A stretch of 64,000 nt of DNA. Source: Ceratotherium simum simum. Its lineage: Eukaryota > Chordata > Mammalia > Perissodactyla > Rhinocerotidae. Shown here piece after piece: positions 1-10,765 of this stretch. The notes under the pieces were generated by a model, which was not told the DNA's origin, made no database searches, and saw only the letters and a list, made by a program, of their open reading frames with translations. Made by a program: the position numbers and the translations under genes. Every line of letters starts with the position of its first letter. Position 1 is the stretch's first letter. The DNA is taken from assembly GCF_000283155.1 (NCBI RefSeq), contig NW_004454163.1, positions 18,752,633 to 18,816,632 on the forward strand. Reading direction: 5' to 3'.

Positions 1-384
1 GGGCCCTTTGCAGGCTCTGGGGTGACAGGCAAACTCATTCATTCATTCACAGGTACCCAGAACACCACAGGGCAGCCCCTATGGGGGCTGCCTGCTCTAG
101 GCTCTGTACTAAGGAGAAGATACAAAGCCATCGAAGGTGCTGGGTACCCACTACTTTTGAAGTCCCTGGCTAAACCCAGGAGACTCTTTGAGGGACCCTG
201 CCCTGGCTCAGACTCCAGGATGGGAGACAAACAACAGGACCCCATGTACTGGCAAACCACAGTTGTACACAGGTAGACATTTCAGTGGGAAATGAGTGGA
301 CAGGCAGGAGGCCTGAGGGGTTGGCATGAGACCCATGAGATCTATGGGCATGAGTAGACTTCCAGGGGACAGTCTGGACAAATG

Positions 385-650
385 GCGTAGTGGAAAGTTC
401 AGACTGGGAGAGTGATTTAAAAACACCATTAAAAGGGTGGGGGAGCTTGGTCTCCAGTTGGGTTCAAATTTCAGCTCTGCCATTGCCACATAGCCATGGG
501 CAAGTTGGGGAACTTCTCTAACCTCGGATTCACCATCTATACAGAGGGACAATAATAGGACCTGCCTCATAGGCTCAGTGTGATGATTAAATGAGATGTT
601 ACCATTAAGATGCTTGGTCCAGCGTCTGGTCCACAGATAGTAGCTGTTGC
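385..650 (+). repeat. MIR SINE
   Basis: It follows the MIR consensus in order: a tRNA-like GGTTCAAATTTCAGCTCTGCCA core, GGGCAAGTTGGGGAACTTCTC, a CACCATCTATACAGAGGGACAATAATA-like block, and TGATTAAATGAGATGTTACC. It is heavily diverged, as expected for an element older than the placental radiation. A short GCT run follows its 3' end near 645-662. Confidence 0.8.
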
Positions 651-1124
651 TGCTGCTGCTGTTTTACATACACATACACACGCACACACTTCAAGCGGAT
701 GAAACTGCGAGTTATAAGCTGTGACCCAGGCTCATCAGAAGCTGGAACTGGAGGGACTTCTCTTAGAGGTCTTCTCCTCCAGCCCCTAATTTGCCAGCTG
801 AGGAGGCTGAGGTCCCGTCTGCCCTTTTAGATTTCTAGATGCCACTTTCATCAGACACAAGGGACAGACATTAACCAAGTCATCTCTGAGGACCTTCCAC
901 CTCTGGAGATTCTGAGATTCTGGCATTGAGGAAGATGCTCAACCAAAATAAGCAGGGGGAGGGGTACTGGCCTGTGGGAATGGCCTGGGTCATGTTCTAC
1001 AACCTGTTCCCTCCCAGACCCAGAATCTTAGTGTTATCTTTGAGTTTTCCTTTTCCGTCACCCCTATAACCCACCACTTAGCAAGTACTCTTTACCTTGT
1101 CTCTTGTCCCTTGTACCAATTCTG

Positions 1125-1500
1125 TATCAGTCAGCTATTGCTGCTTAACAAACATCCATAGAAACCTCAGTGACACACAACAATAAGCATGTATTTAGAT
1201 TTTGTGTGTACAACTTGGCTGGGGGGTGAACTGGTCTAGGCTAGACTTGGGTGGGGCCTTGCTCCACACTTCTCTTACCACCCCACTGGGACCATTGGGC
1301 CTACCCAGAAATGGTCTTCTCATGATGATGGAAGAAGCATAAGAGAGTAAGCATAAATACTTAAGGCCTCTTAAGGCCTAGGATCAGAACCAGCACCCTG
1401 TCACTTCTGCCTCATTCTGTTGGCCAAAGCAAGTCATCTGGCCAAACCCAAAGACAAGGGGTAGGGGAAATATATTTCTGATCATCATCTAACCTACCAA
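1125..1500. repeat. Ancient interspersed repeat, probably a mammalian LTR (MaLR-like) fossil
   Basis: The segment opens with a TATCAGTCAGCTATTGCTGC block followed by AACAAACATCC and a CAGTGAC..CAACAATAAGCATGTATTTA block. It ends with GGCCTAGGATCAGAACCAGC and TTGGCCAAAGCAAGTCATCTGGCC. I recognise this as a common old mammalian repeat but cannot name the family firmly without RepeatMasker. A second fragment with the same opening lies near 50085-50260. No coding capacity is visible. Confidence 0.45.
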
Positions 1501-1514
1501 AAATTCTTATTGTT

Positions 1515-2110
1515 CAGTTGCCAGAGATTTCAGGTTTTTATTTCATTCTGCCTGGACTTCTATAGTATCCTCCTGCTTGGTCTCCACACCTCAGCCATAT
1601 TAACCTTCTAAAGAACACTGGTATGACCATGGCATTTCATGACCCACCCAAAGCCTTCCCTCCGACTGTCACACAACACCCAGCTCCTTGGCTGTTTTCT
1701 GTTGTCCATACTCTAGCCCCACCTTTCTTTCCCAGCCCTGCTTCCTGTTTCTCCTCTCGACTCCACTGATGCTGGACCCGGGCTGGGTTATACCTTCCTG
1801 TTCCCCAAACACCCAAGTGCCTTCCCTGTGCCTTCCCCTTTGTTGTCATTCTTTCCCCCTGAAATATCCGATATTCCCATGTCCGAATCCTAGCTCTTTC
1901 AAGGCCCTGATTTCCAGTTGAAAGTAATAACTCCTACCTCTGAGCTCCCAAAGTCCCTTCATCTGGACCCTTCCAATGGCTTTGAATACCTTCTCCCTTG
2001 TATCGTAGTTATGAGTGAACATGTCTTATCCTGGCTCCTAGTGCAGTGCCTGGCACATAGTGAGGCAATAATATTTTTGAGGATGAATGAATCAATGAAT
2101 GAATACCTCT
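1515..2110 (+). repeat. LINE-2 (L2) 3' end
   Basis: The sequence follows the L2 3' region: CCTCCTGCTTGGTCTCC, ACCCAAAGCCTTCCCTC, a TTCCTGTTTCTCC-like tract, AGTGCAGTGCCTGGCACATAG, and a GATGAATGAATCAATGAATG tail, which is the diagnostic L2 terminus. Orientation is plus. The open frames at 1688-1921 and 1918-2112 fall inside it and are fossils without function. Confidence 0.8.
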
Positions 2111-2642
2111 AATTTTCCTACTATCCTCTAGGCCCCTTGCGGTCAAGGGCTGTAGTTGTGTGTCTGCCCCAGTGCTGGGTCCAAGATGGACCTCAGTCGC
2201 CCATTGCCGACATGTACGGGGCAATGTTCTGGTTACCCACCCTGATGTGGAGGGCATGATTTGAGGGTTAGCAGAGGGAGATAGTTTAGCCACAGGGAGT
2301 TGAATGGGGACCCTGATGACTCTAGGAAAGGTTTCATCTCCTCCTTCATCTCATTCCCCCCACCTCAGTATTGGGGTCAGTGAAGCAAGGCTGAGCGGTT
2401 CCCAATCAGGGGACACCGAAGAAGAGGTGCTGTGGCCAAGGGTCAGGGTGGACTTGCTGCCCCCAGTGAGTCCCCAGCATTCATACTTCAGCCACAGGTC
2501 ACTCATCCCTGTCCTCATTGAACACATGGGGTTTACCAGTTGCCCAGGACCGACCCTTAGACAGCAGGCACTCAGCAGAGCAAGGTGGTGCCCGGGTCCC
2601 TTCTTCCCGGCGAGGCTGACATGGTCTCTTGTGCCTCCGCAG

Positions 2643-2798
2643 AAGGACTTCACGGTGCGGGAGGAGCTGCAGCAGCAGGACGTGGAGCGCTGGCTGGGCT
2701 TCATCACCTTCCTGTGCGAGGTGTTCGGCACCATGCGCAGCAGCACGGGCGAGCCCTTCCGCGTGCTCGTCTGCCCCATCTACACCTGCCTCAGGGAG
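2643..2798 (+). CDS. CTIF: CTIF coding exon (third from last), MIF4G domain part
   Basis: This 156-nt exon encodes 52 residues beginning KDFTVREELQQ, passing through ERWLGFITFLCEVFGTMRSS and ending YTCLRE. The acceptor is CTCCGCAG (2635-2642) after a pyrimidine-rich tract, and the donor is GAG|GTAAGA (2799 onward). Both borders are phase 0. The residues match, from memory, the C-terminal MIF4G domain of CTIF, a cytoplasmic factor. CTIF binds the nuclear cap-binding subunit CBP80 and recruits the small ribosomal subunit through eIF3 in the pioneer round of translation; it has also been linked to nonsense-mediated decay. The related protein MIF4GD has a similar helix (WVCYVTFICNIF), which separates the two paralogues: the FITFLCEVFGTMRSS text fits CTIF. 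The exon is far more GC-rich than the flanking intron and has no internal stop. Exon coordinates rest on splice sites and frame; no transcript was available. Confidence 0.93.
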
Positions 2799-3439
2799 GT
2801 AAGAGACCCGCACGGCCTGCCCCCTGCCCTCCTGAGAGCGCCGAGCTGGAATGTCTGTAATCAAGTCATCTCAGATGCTCCAGGAAAGCAACAAGCCCCC
2901 CCAAAAGAAAGTATCACTAACTCAGACTGCAGTAATTGATAATCTAGAACACTGACTGCATAGAAGGAGCCTACAGTACGTATTATTTGAATGAATGGAT
3001 CTTTGGACTGGATTGGTTTACCACTGAATTATTTATTTTAAAAAAATATTTGCTTCTAAATTTCATCTGAAAAAGAAATAAATAAGAATAACCAAGAAAC
3101 TTTTGGGAAGCAAGAGGTTATGATGCCCTACCAGGTGGTCTAACCTACTTTAGAGGGTCACGCTGGCTGCTCTTGGGATAGAATTGGAAAGGGCAACCAT
3201 GGACGCTGGGAGCTCGTTTGGGGGCTGTTGGTGTCATCCAGTGAGAGGCTGGAGGCTCAGAACACAGCCGTGAGAGTGGGGGGTGGTGGGGCTGCTGTTT
3301 GCATTCCAGTTATATTTTTGAGTTAGAACCAACAGGCCCTGCTGACGTGATATATAGAGAAGGCGGGAAGTGACACGGGCTCCTCGTTACCAGCCTGGTG
3401 GCACCATTTTCTGGGATGATGAAGGCTGGAAGAGAAACA

Positions 3440-4110
3440 GAGTGGGGATGAAAACTAGGAGTCAGTTTTTAATGTTTGGTGACCTGTTGGAGCTGTCCCC
3501 AGGGAGCTGTCCCGCGGTTGCTGGGGTAGAAGTGTCTGAAAATCAGGAAGAGGTCAGCCCTGGGGACACAGGATTGAGTGTTGTGTGACGTGTCAGTGAG
3601 TACCTGGTGCTCAAGGCTGAGGACTGGATGGGGTCACCCAGGGAGAGGGTGTAGATGGAAGAGAGGACAGGAGCCAGCCGGAGGCGGGAAGGAGGAGGCG
3701 GCAGGGAGGAGGCAAGCCAGGAGGTCAGAGGAGGCTCCAGGAGAGCTCCACAATCATCACAGCGCTCCGTCAAGGGAGCGGGAGGGGGGCCAGCCGGCAC
3801 TGCTCATGTGCTGTCCCCTCCCCCTCAGCATCTGGTCCCAGGATGAAGGGAGGAACAGCCTCTGTGGAATCTATAGGACCAGGACAGAGACATGGGCTGG
3901 GTTTGGCAACAAGGAGATCAAGGGGCCTGTGGTGTCAGTGGAGTGAGCACACAAGCCACACTGGGCCGCACTCAGGAGTCGGTGGGGTGAAGGTGTGAGT
4001 GTGGACAAGTCTTTGGAAAAGTGTTTCTGTGAGAGGTGGCAGGGAAAGGGGAGGTATGGGGTCAAGGGACATTTTTGTGTTTTTGAAAGAAAAAAGGTAA
4101 CAGAGCAATT
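3440..4110. repeat. Ancient interspersed repeat, family uncertain (possibly L2 antisense)
   Basis: Blocks such as AAATCAGGAAGAGGTCAGCC, GATGGAAGAGAGGACAGGAG, GTCAGTGGAGTGAGCAC and GAGGTATGGGGTCAAGGGAC recur in the same order in a widespread old mammalian repeat that I recognise but cannot assign. It is interrupted by unrelated sequence around 3740-3870. The open frames at 3578-3946 and 3655-3846 lie inside it and are not supported as genes. Confidence 0.4.
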
Positions 4111-4919
4111 TCAGAGAAGAGAGGGGGTATTGGTAAATGTTTTTGAAGCATCCCCTTATAAGACAACAGCGTGCTTGTTCGAGACCATGTGGATGCTCAT
4201 GAAAGGAGAGCGCACAGGCCTCTCTTGAGCACTTTGTGAACCCGTGAGCCTCTGCCACCCCACATAGCCAAACATGTTTCTTAACAAATGCAACTTATGT
4301 TCTGGATTCAGACAATGACCTCTCCCAACTTTATTTCACTCTCAAATGTCTTAAGCTCAGAAGCAGCACCAAGAGGGGCCATAGCTTTGCCATTTGTGTC
4401 CCTTTGCAATGATTTGGAGGCAGGGGGCTGGCCCGGATGGCCTCTTGGGGTCCTTCCATCCCTGCCTGAGTTGCCATGGGCCCCTGACAACCCAGCTCAA
4501 GGCAGGGAGCAGCACTGTTCTAGGGCAGTGACCTGGAGTGCCCCAACACGTTCCCTCTGCGTGATCTGGGCACCTCCTGGTGTTGCCGTCACCTGCTCCC
4601 CCGAGAAGGAAGAGGGCTACAGCTGAGCCCTGGCCCTGGCCACTGGGACACTTCTAATACTGCCTGAGGGGGTGCAAACTTTCTGGTCTGAGATCCGGAA
4701 GGTGCCAGGAGATCTGCACAGACCAGAAACAGGGAGCCTCTCCTAATGCACGCTTGTTAGATGCATTAAACGTTTCCGGACGGTTTCACCAACACAGACC
4801 CCTGCCATGCCCATGGTAAACTTGGAGAGTAAATAAATCATCGATGGCTTTCACCATTTTGTAAAAGAGGAGACGAGATCCCCGTGTTCCAAGCTATATG
4901 CCTGAAGCCACATAGTGAG

Positions 4920-5110
4920 ATGATTCAAAAGCATGAGCCCAGGGGCCAGGCTGCTGCCTGGGTTCAACTCCTGCCTCCACTGTGTTTTAGCTGTGCCGTC
5001 TTGGGGGAGAGTTCACCTGTTCTGAGCCTCATCTGTAAAGGGGGATGATGCTGCTTGTTCTGCAGGGATTTGGGGAGGAAGACATGGCATGGAGAGAGTG
5101 CTAAGTGCAC
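4920..5110 (+). repeat. MIR SINE
   Basis: The MIR core is visible as CTGCCTGGGTTCAACTCCTG followed by CTCATCTGTAAAGGGGGATG and a TCTGCAGGGATTTGGGGAGG block. The expected GGGCAAGTTACTTAACCT segment is degraded. Orientation is plus. Confidence 0.7.
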
Positions 5111-5234
5111 TAGGGCAACTAGGTCAGAATGTGGAAGAAAATGCCCAGGGGACTGGTTCTGGGGCAGGGCAGCTCTCAGAGAGCTGGGCATCTGTCCTCC
5201 AGTCTGACTTAGGGCCTGGGCACATGCCCAATCT

Positions 5235-5345
5235 TAAAGGGGCACAGGGACTCACTGCCCTGCCCAGGCACACACAGTTGGTCCATGCCAGAGCTGGCCT
5301 GGAGCTCCTGAACTCCCGATCCCAGGCTTTTTCCAGTAGAGAACT
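5235..5345 (-). repeat. MIR fragment
   Basis: The text CTGCCCAGGCACACACAGTT, GCCAGAGCTGGCCTGGAGCT and CTCCCGATCCCAGGC resembles the reverse-complement MIR head (cacacagctagtaagtggcagagctgg.. form). It is short and diverged. Confidence 0.4.
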
Positions 5346-6189
5346 TGACTTCCCCAAAATAGGTCTTAAGAAAGATGGGACATAAAGCGGTGCCCTCTCA
5401 GTCCCTTTGGAGAGACTATACGTTTCGCAGCCCCCTGGACACCTCTTCATTCTTAGAGTCAGTTGCTGCTTCCCCTACTCATACCCAGGCCTGACTGACA
5501 TGCCCAAAGCAGGTAGAGTCAGCTCTAGGAAGTTTCTAGAAGCCAAAGGCAGTGTTGCTGCCTCCCTCCATGTTGGAAAAGTTTAGGCTTTTCCCCTGGG
5601 GCCATGCAGATGGCTGACCCCAAATCTCCAGGGCCCGCCCCACCCTGGGGTCCTCCCAACTCCCAGAGCCGCCCCCGGGTGGCATTTCCAGCTGCCCTCT
5701 AGACACATCCAGGTCAGGCCTCAAGCCTGTCCAACAAGATGTGGCTGGAGCTGCACCCCAGGGCCCTCCTGCCCAGTCTGGGTCTTCATGTGAGCCCAGA
5801 CCCTCCCTTCCTGCCTCCCTGCGGCCAGGCAACAGCCCCGGAACCACCTCCTCTCATGGTCAATGGGCCACCCACTCCATCCTCTGCTTCTCCACCGCCC
5901 CCCATGGCCTCCCCCGCTCACTCCTCTTTCCTCTTTCCCCGATTCCCCTGAGTCAGACACAAACCCACGGGCCATCTTGGTGTGACGAGTCTCATTTAGA
6001 ACAAACCTAAGGGTAAGATACACAATCCTCACAGCCCAGCCCCAGTCTCGGGGTCCTCATGCTCACAGAGGCCACCTTCACTGGACCTGGGACTCACTTG
6101 GCCTCCGGGCCCCATCAGACTGGAGGAGCTCAGCTCGCTGAGAGCCACCCTGCCCTAGAACCAGTCCCCTGGGCATGTCCTTCCACACT

Positions 6190-6415
6190 CTGACCTAGTT
6201 GAATTAACCGTTTTCTCAGTTACCCAAGCTTGAAACCTTGCACTCCATCCTTGGAATCTCCCTCTTCCTGGCCCTGACATCTCCTCCCAGGCCCAGCTCA
6301 AGTCACCTCTTCTGGGACGCTCTCCTGCCCCCGCCCCCAGCAGAGCACACAGGCAGCTCTCTCCTCCGCGGGGCAGGGCACTCCATCCTTATAGCTCCCT
6401 CCTTTTCACATCGCC
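6190..6415 (+). repeat. LINE-2 fragment
   Basis: Blocks ACCCAAGCTTGAAACCTTGC, CCATCCTTGGAATCTCCC and CACCTCTTCTGGGACGCTCT match parts of the L2 3' region in the plus orientation, out of their usual spacing because of internal deletions. A MIR in the opposite orientation follows directly. Confidence 0.55.
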
Positions 6416-6417
6416 TG

Positions 6418-6665
6418 ATAGTGGTATTTAATAATGATAACAGCACATTGCACCACGTGGAAGGCATTGTCCAAAGCATGTCATGCGTTCTTTTCTCTTT
6501 TAACTCTGACAACACCCTGAAGATTATCATCCCCATTTTCCAGAGAAGAGAGGGGTCAGGCAGCTTGCTCAGGGCCACACAGCCAGCAGGCAGCAGAGTC
6601 AGTATTGGAATCCAGGTCTGACCGCCGGAGTCCCTGCTCCTAACCATCCTGCTACACTGCCCTGC
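6418..6665 (-). repeat. MIR SINE
   Basis: Reverse-complement MIR: ATTATCATCCCCATTTTCCA, GAGAAGAGAGGGGTCAGGCA, GCCACACAGCCAGCAGGCAG, GGAATCCAGGTCTGACC and CCATCCTGCTACACTGCCC occur in consensus order. Confidence 0.8.
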
Positions 6666-6953
6666 GAGCCGAGCAGCAGCTCCTCTTGTTCTAGTCTCTA
6701 TTCGTAACCTGCTACGTGGCAGAAGCCAAGTAGATCTTTGTGGAATTAATTCTGCTTTTGCCATAAATAACATGTGCCAGTCAGAGATCCTTCTTCGAGG
6801 GATGGAGAAGAATAATTTTTAGTGAGCCCTTTTATTCTGTAAGAGGAAAAGTTTTCTGCCAAGATGGTTTTCACAACAACTGAAGAGAATTATTGGTGAC
6901 CCGAAGCTGCATGAGTCTCCTTGCTCTCCTGTTTACCTCTCATATTTGCCTCA

Positions 6954-9057
6954 CGAGCTCTTTTTAATTTCTTAATGTTTTTTAAATTTTATTGTGTTAA
7001 GAATACTCAACATGAGATCTACCCTCTTAACAGATTTTTAAGTGTACAGTACAGTATTGCTGTCTCCAGGCACACTGTTGTACAGCAGAGTTCTAGAATT
7101 TATTCAGCGGGCATAACGGAAATTTTGTACCCCCTGACTAGCAACTCCCCATTCTCCCCTCCCCCAAGCCTCTGGCAACCATCATTCTATTCTTTGCTTC
7201 TATGAGTTTGACTATTTTAGATACCTCATATAAGTGGAAATATGCTTATTTGTTGTTCTGTGACTGGCTTATTTCCCTCAGCATAATATCTTCCAGGTTC
7301 ATCCACGTTGTGGCATATGGCAGAATTTTCTTCTTTTTTAAGGCTGAATAGTATTCCACTGTATATACATATACCACATTTTTTAACCTATTCATCTATC
7401 AGTGGACATTTAAGTTGTTTCCACATCTTGGCTACGGTGAATAGCACTGAAATGAACATGGGAGTGCTAATATCTCTTTGAGATCTTGATTTCAATTCTT
7501 TTGGATAAATATCCAGAAGTGGGATTGCTGGATAATGTGGTAGGTCTATTTTTAATTTTGGGGGGAACCTCCCTGTTTTCCATACAGCTGTACCATTTTG
7601 CATTCCCACCAACAGTGCACAAGAGTTCTAATTTCTCCACATCCTCACCAACACTTTTTGTCTTTTGAGTTGTTTTGTTTTTTTTTTATAATAGCCAGCC
7701 TAACAAGTGTGATTTGCATTTCCCTGATGATTAGTGACATTGAGCATCTTTTTATATACCTGTTGGCCATTTGTATGTAGTCTTTGGAAAAATGTCTATT
7801 CAAGTCCTTAGTCCATTTTTTAAACCCAGTTATTAGGTTTTTTGCTATTGGGTTGTAGGGGTTCCTTATGTATTTTGAAAATTAATTTCTTATCAGATAT
7901 ATGGTTTGCAAATATTTTCTCCCATTCTCTGGGTTGCCTTTTCACTCTATTGATCATTTCCTTTGCTGCACAGAAGCTTTTTAGTGTAATGTAGCCCCAC
8001 TGGCCTATTTCTGCTTTTGTGCTCTTGGTGTCACATCCATGAAATCACTGTGAAGACCAACGTCATGAAGCTTTTCCCCTATGTTTTCTTCTAGGAGTTA
8101 CGGTTTCAGGTCTTATGTTTAAGTCTTTAATCCTTTTTGACTTGATATTTCTGTATGGTGTAAGATAAGAGTCCAGTTTCATTCTTCTGCATGTGAATAT
8201 CCCATTTTCCCAGTACCATTTGTTGAAGAGACTATCCTTTTCCCATTATGTTTTCTGGGCACCTTTGTCAACAATCAGTTGACCATATATGCATGGATTT
8301 ATTTCTGGGCTCTCAATTCTGTGCCATCGGTTTATATGTCTGTTTTAATTACTGTAGCTTTGTAATATATTTTGAAATCAGGCTGTGTGATGCCTCATGA
8401 TTTGTTCTTTTTCAAACTGTTTCAAGATTGTTTTCGCTATTTGAAGTCTTTTGTGGTTCCATATGAATTTTAGAATTGTTTTTTCTATTTCTGCAAAAAC
8501 CGCCATTGGAATTTTGATAGGGATTGCATTGAATTTGTAGGTCACTTTGAGTAGTATTGACATTTTAATAATATTAAGTCTACCAGTCCAGGATCAGGAA
8601 CAAGACAAGGGTGCTTACTCTCACCACTACTACTCAGCATGGTACTAGAAGTCCTAGCCAGAGCAATTGGCAAGAAAAACAAATAAAAGGCATCCAAATC
8701 AGAAAAGTAGAAGTAAAATCGTCTCTGTTTCCAGATAGCATGATCTTCTCTAGAGAAAACCCTAAAGACTCCACAAAAAAAGACTGTTAGAACTAATAAA
8801 TGAATTCAGTAAAGTTGCAGGATACAAAATCAACATACAAAAATCAATTGCATTTCTATACACTGATAACGAACTATCTGAAAAGGAAATTAGGAAAATG
8901 ATCCCGTTTACAATAGCATCAGAAAGAATAAAACACTTAGGAATAAAGGTAGCTAAGGAAGGGAAAGACTTGTACACTGAACACTACAAAATATTGATGA
9001 AAGAAATGAAGGAAGACACAAACAAATGGAAAGACATCCCTCGAGCTCTTTTTTAAT
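6954..9057 (-). mobile_element. LINE-1 with 5' inversion (twin priming), flanked by a target-site duplication
   Basis: From 6969 to about 8585 the sequence is antisense L1: its 3' UTR (reverse complement of GGTAGATCTCATGTTGAG..AATAAAATTT) and the 3' part of ORF2. From about 8587 to 9041 the same L1 continues in the sense orientation, with ORF2 reverse-transcriptase text such as KGIQI and NPKDSTK. The sense part ends at TNKWKDIP. The antisense part begins almost exactly where this stops in ORF2 ([20 protein letters not shown], read on the minus strand), so little was lost at the inversion. Target duplications are 6954-6968 and 9042-9057, identical except for one extra T. The ORF2 remnant has frameshifts and stops and cannot be active. 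The 3' UTR resembles an L1MA-age subfamily. Confidence 0.9.
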
Positions 9058-9774
9058 AGCATTCTAAGGACCCCGTCATCCTGCCGAGGTCCTCAGCCAA
9101 ACTGTGACTGTGAGGGTTCCACACAAAGGAGGGGTGTAATAAGTGTTTGTTGCCTGAGCTGAAGGTGTTGTCATCCCCCACCTCAGCGGAAGCTGACCTG
9201 CCAAGCTTCAGGTCTGGCTCACCGAGCACCATCCTCCCCACTCTGCCTTTTCCTGACCCTACAACACTCTCTCGGCCCCCTCCTCTCCTCTGTCACCTCT
9301 GTGACCCAGTGGTGATTTTGCTAGACTCCTCCCGGTTATCACTGAATGCTTCTCTCTGGGCCCCTGACTTCAAGAGCTTTGTCAAAAATTCCTCTGGCAG
9401 GGGATGCTGGAGTGGTTTTAACCCTTTACACCTGTTTCTTCTGAGCAGACTTTCCCGGCACCGGGGGCCTGTTTCTCTCCACTCCCTCTCATCCTTTCTC
9501 TCTCCATTCCAATGCCCCCAGCCCATCTCTACCGCTGATTGCCATCCTCCTGCCCTCTTCTGAGTCTGGCAGCCATAGCCAGAGGTCAGGACTGGAGGAA
9601 AGGAGGGGGTGCCTCTGTCAGTAACCTCTCATCCCTCTGCACCCCGCTCTGACCCCAAGCAACCTCTCCCTCTGCTTGGCTCCCTTGCTCTCATCGCCCC
9701 CAGGCCCCAGAAACCCCTTCCAGAGGATGGGCAGGGAGGGAGCAGGTGCCTCTGAAGGGTGTCTCCGAGGGGCA

Positions 9775-9874
9775 CCCCCCCCCCCCCCCCCCCCCGGGAC
9801 GCAACCCTGTCACCAATGCTGGTTGGTGATGTATAAATACCCCAGCCCCCCCCCCCCGCCCCCTGGGATGCAAC
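9775..9874 (+). repeat. Poly-C tracts with a short flanking direct repeat
   Basis: There is a run of 21 C at 9775-9795 and another of 12 C at 9846-9857. Each is followed by a closely similar motif, CCCCCGGGACGCAAC (9791-9805) and CCCCCTGGGATGCAAC (9859-9874). The minus strand is therefore G-rich. The GTATAAATAC at about 9830 is TATA-like but nothing else suggests a promoter. Homopolymer length is error-prone in assemblies. Confidence 0.7.
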
Positions 9875-10349
9875 TGGCTGGGCTCCTAGAGAAGAAAGCC
9901 GGCAGGCGTGGGCTGGGGAGGAGAACACAGAGGGCAGCAGTCAGGCTTCTCAGGAAATGAAATTGCTCCATGCAACAATGAGAGAGCTACTTTTTTAACT
10001 TTTTGCGTGAGCGTGCATTCAATTGCTCACATTGTTTTGGCTCCAGGGGAAATCTGACCTCGGAAAAGACTGAGATGAAGTGGGTATGGGTGGAGATCCT
10101 CTGCTATTTCACAAGGCTAAGGGAGTCAAGCAGAACATTCTTCAGTGGTACCTTTCCAGTGGGACCATGACTCCCTTCCCGAGAACAGGACAGGGGGCTG
10201 CATTCAGCTGCCCAGCTGGGGCCAGGGCAGGGCCCGCTGTGGCCAGAGGAGGCCGAGGTCGACTGTGCCTGGGGTACCGATGGGCCCTAACAGGGAATGG
10301 AGATTTGAAATTATCCTCCATCCAGCCCAGAACTCTTGATCCTGCATCT

Positions 10350-10425
10350 TAGGAAGCTTTTACAAAATTCCAGGCCCCTCCTTCAACCATAATCGGTTGA
10401 CTTTCTGGGGATGGGGTTTGAAGGG
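10350..10425 (+). repeat. MER5-like hAT fragment
   Basis: The string AGGAAGCTTTTACAAAATTC followed by CAGGCCCCTCCTTCAACC and TTCTGGGGATGGGGTTTG parallels the MER5A centre (gagcttttaaaa.. ggccccacc.. tctggggtgggg). The terminal inverted repeats are not visible. Confidence 0.5.
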
Positions 10426-10534
10426 GGAAAAAAAAGATTTAAGCTCTCCGTGTGACTCCAGTGTGCAGCCGAGGTTAGGAAACATGAGTAGTTGCATCTC
10501 AGGTGCATTTAGTGGGCAGGCATGGAGGAGCAGG

Positions 10535-10765
10535 GAGCGCTGTGGGAGGGCACAGCTGGAGGAGCCACAGAGACCTGAGTTTGAATCCCAGCTCTGCCAC
10601 TTACTAGCTGGGGGGCTTTAATCTAATTCGTTCATCTTTCCGAACCTCAATTTTCTATCTGTAACATGGGAATCATGGGAATAATACTCACTCTGCAGGT
10701 TTAAGCCTGAAAATAAGTGAAATGTTCATGTAAAACATGTGGCACGTGACAGCCCGTCAGTGAGC
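10535..10765 (+). repeat. MIR SINE
   Basis: A well-preserved MIR core: GAGTTTGAATCCCAGCTCTG, CCACTTACTAGCTGGGGGGC, AACCTCAATTTTCTATCTGT, AACATGGGAATCATGGGAAT and AATAATACTCACTCTGCAGG. Orientation is plus. Confidence 0.85.

Larger units (their letters stand above)
1..2642 (+). other. CTIF: CTIF intron, 3' portion (window starts inside it)
   Basis: Non-coding sequence ending in the splice acceptor CTCCGCAG at 2635-2642, directly before the first visible CTIF coding exon. It holds a MIR (about 385-650), an ancient repeat (about 1125-1500) and an L2 3' end (about 1515-2110). The stretch 2110-2642 looks single-copy and shows no recognisable repeat. The open frames here run through the intron or through repeats and have no family resemblance. 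The upstream exon lies outside the window. Confidence 0.75.

Noticed and set aside
2351..2864. Minus-strand open frames opposite the CTIF exon
   Set aside because: They are shadows of the plus-strand exon and flanking intron. The plus-strand frame has proper splice sites and a recognisable MIF4G sequence.
8378..8563. Open frame with reverse-transcriptase-like text
   Set aside because: It is a fragment of the fossil L1 ORF2 ([10 protein letters not shown] region). The element has frameshifts and stops and is not a gene.
9826..9836. TATA-like GTATAAATACC
   Set aside because: It is isolated between poly-C tracts, with no downstream exon, CpG island or other promoter element.
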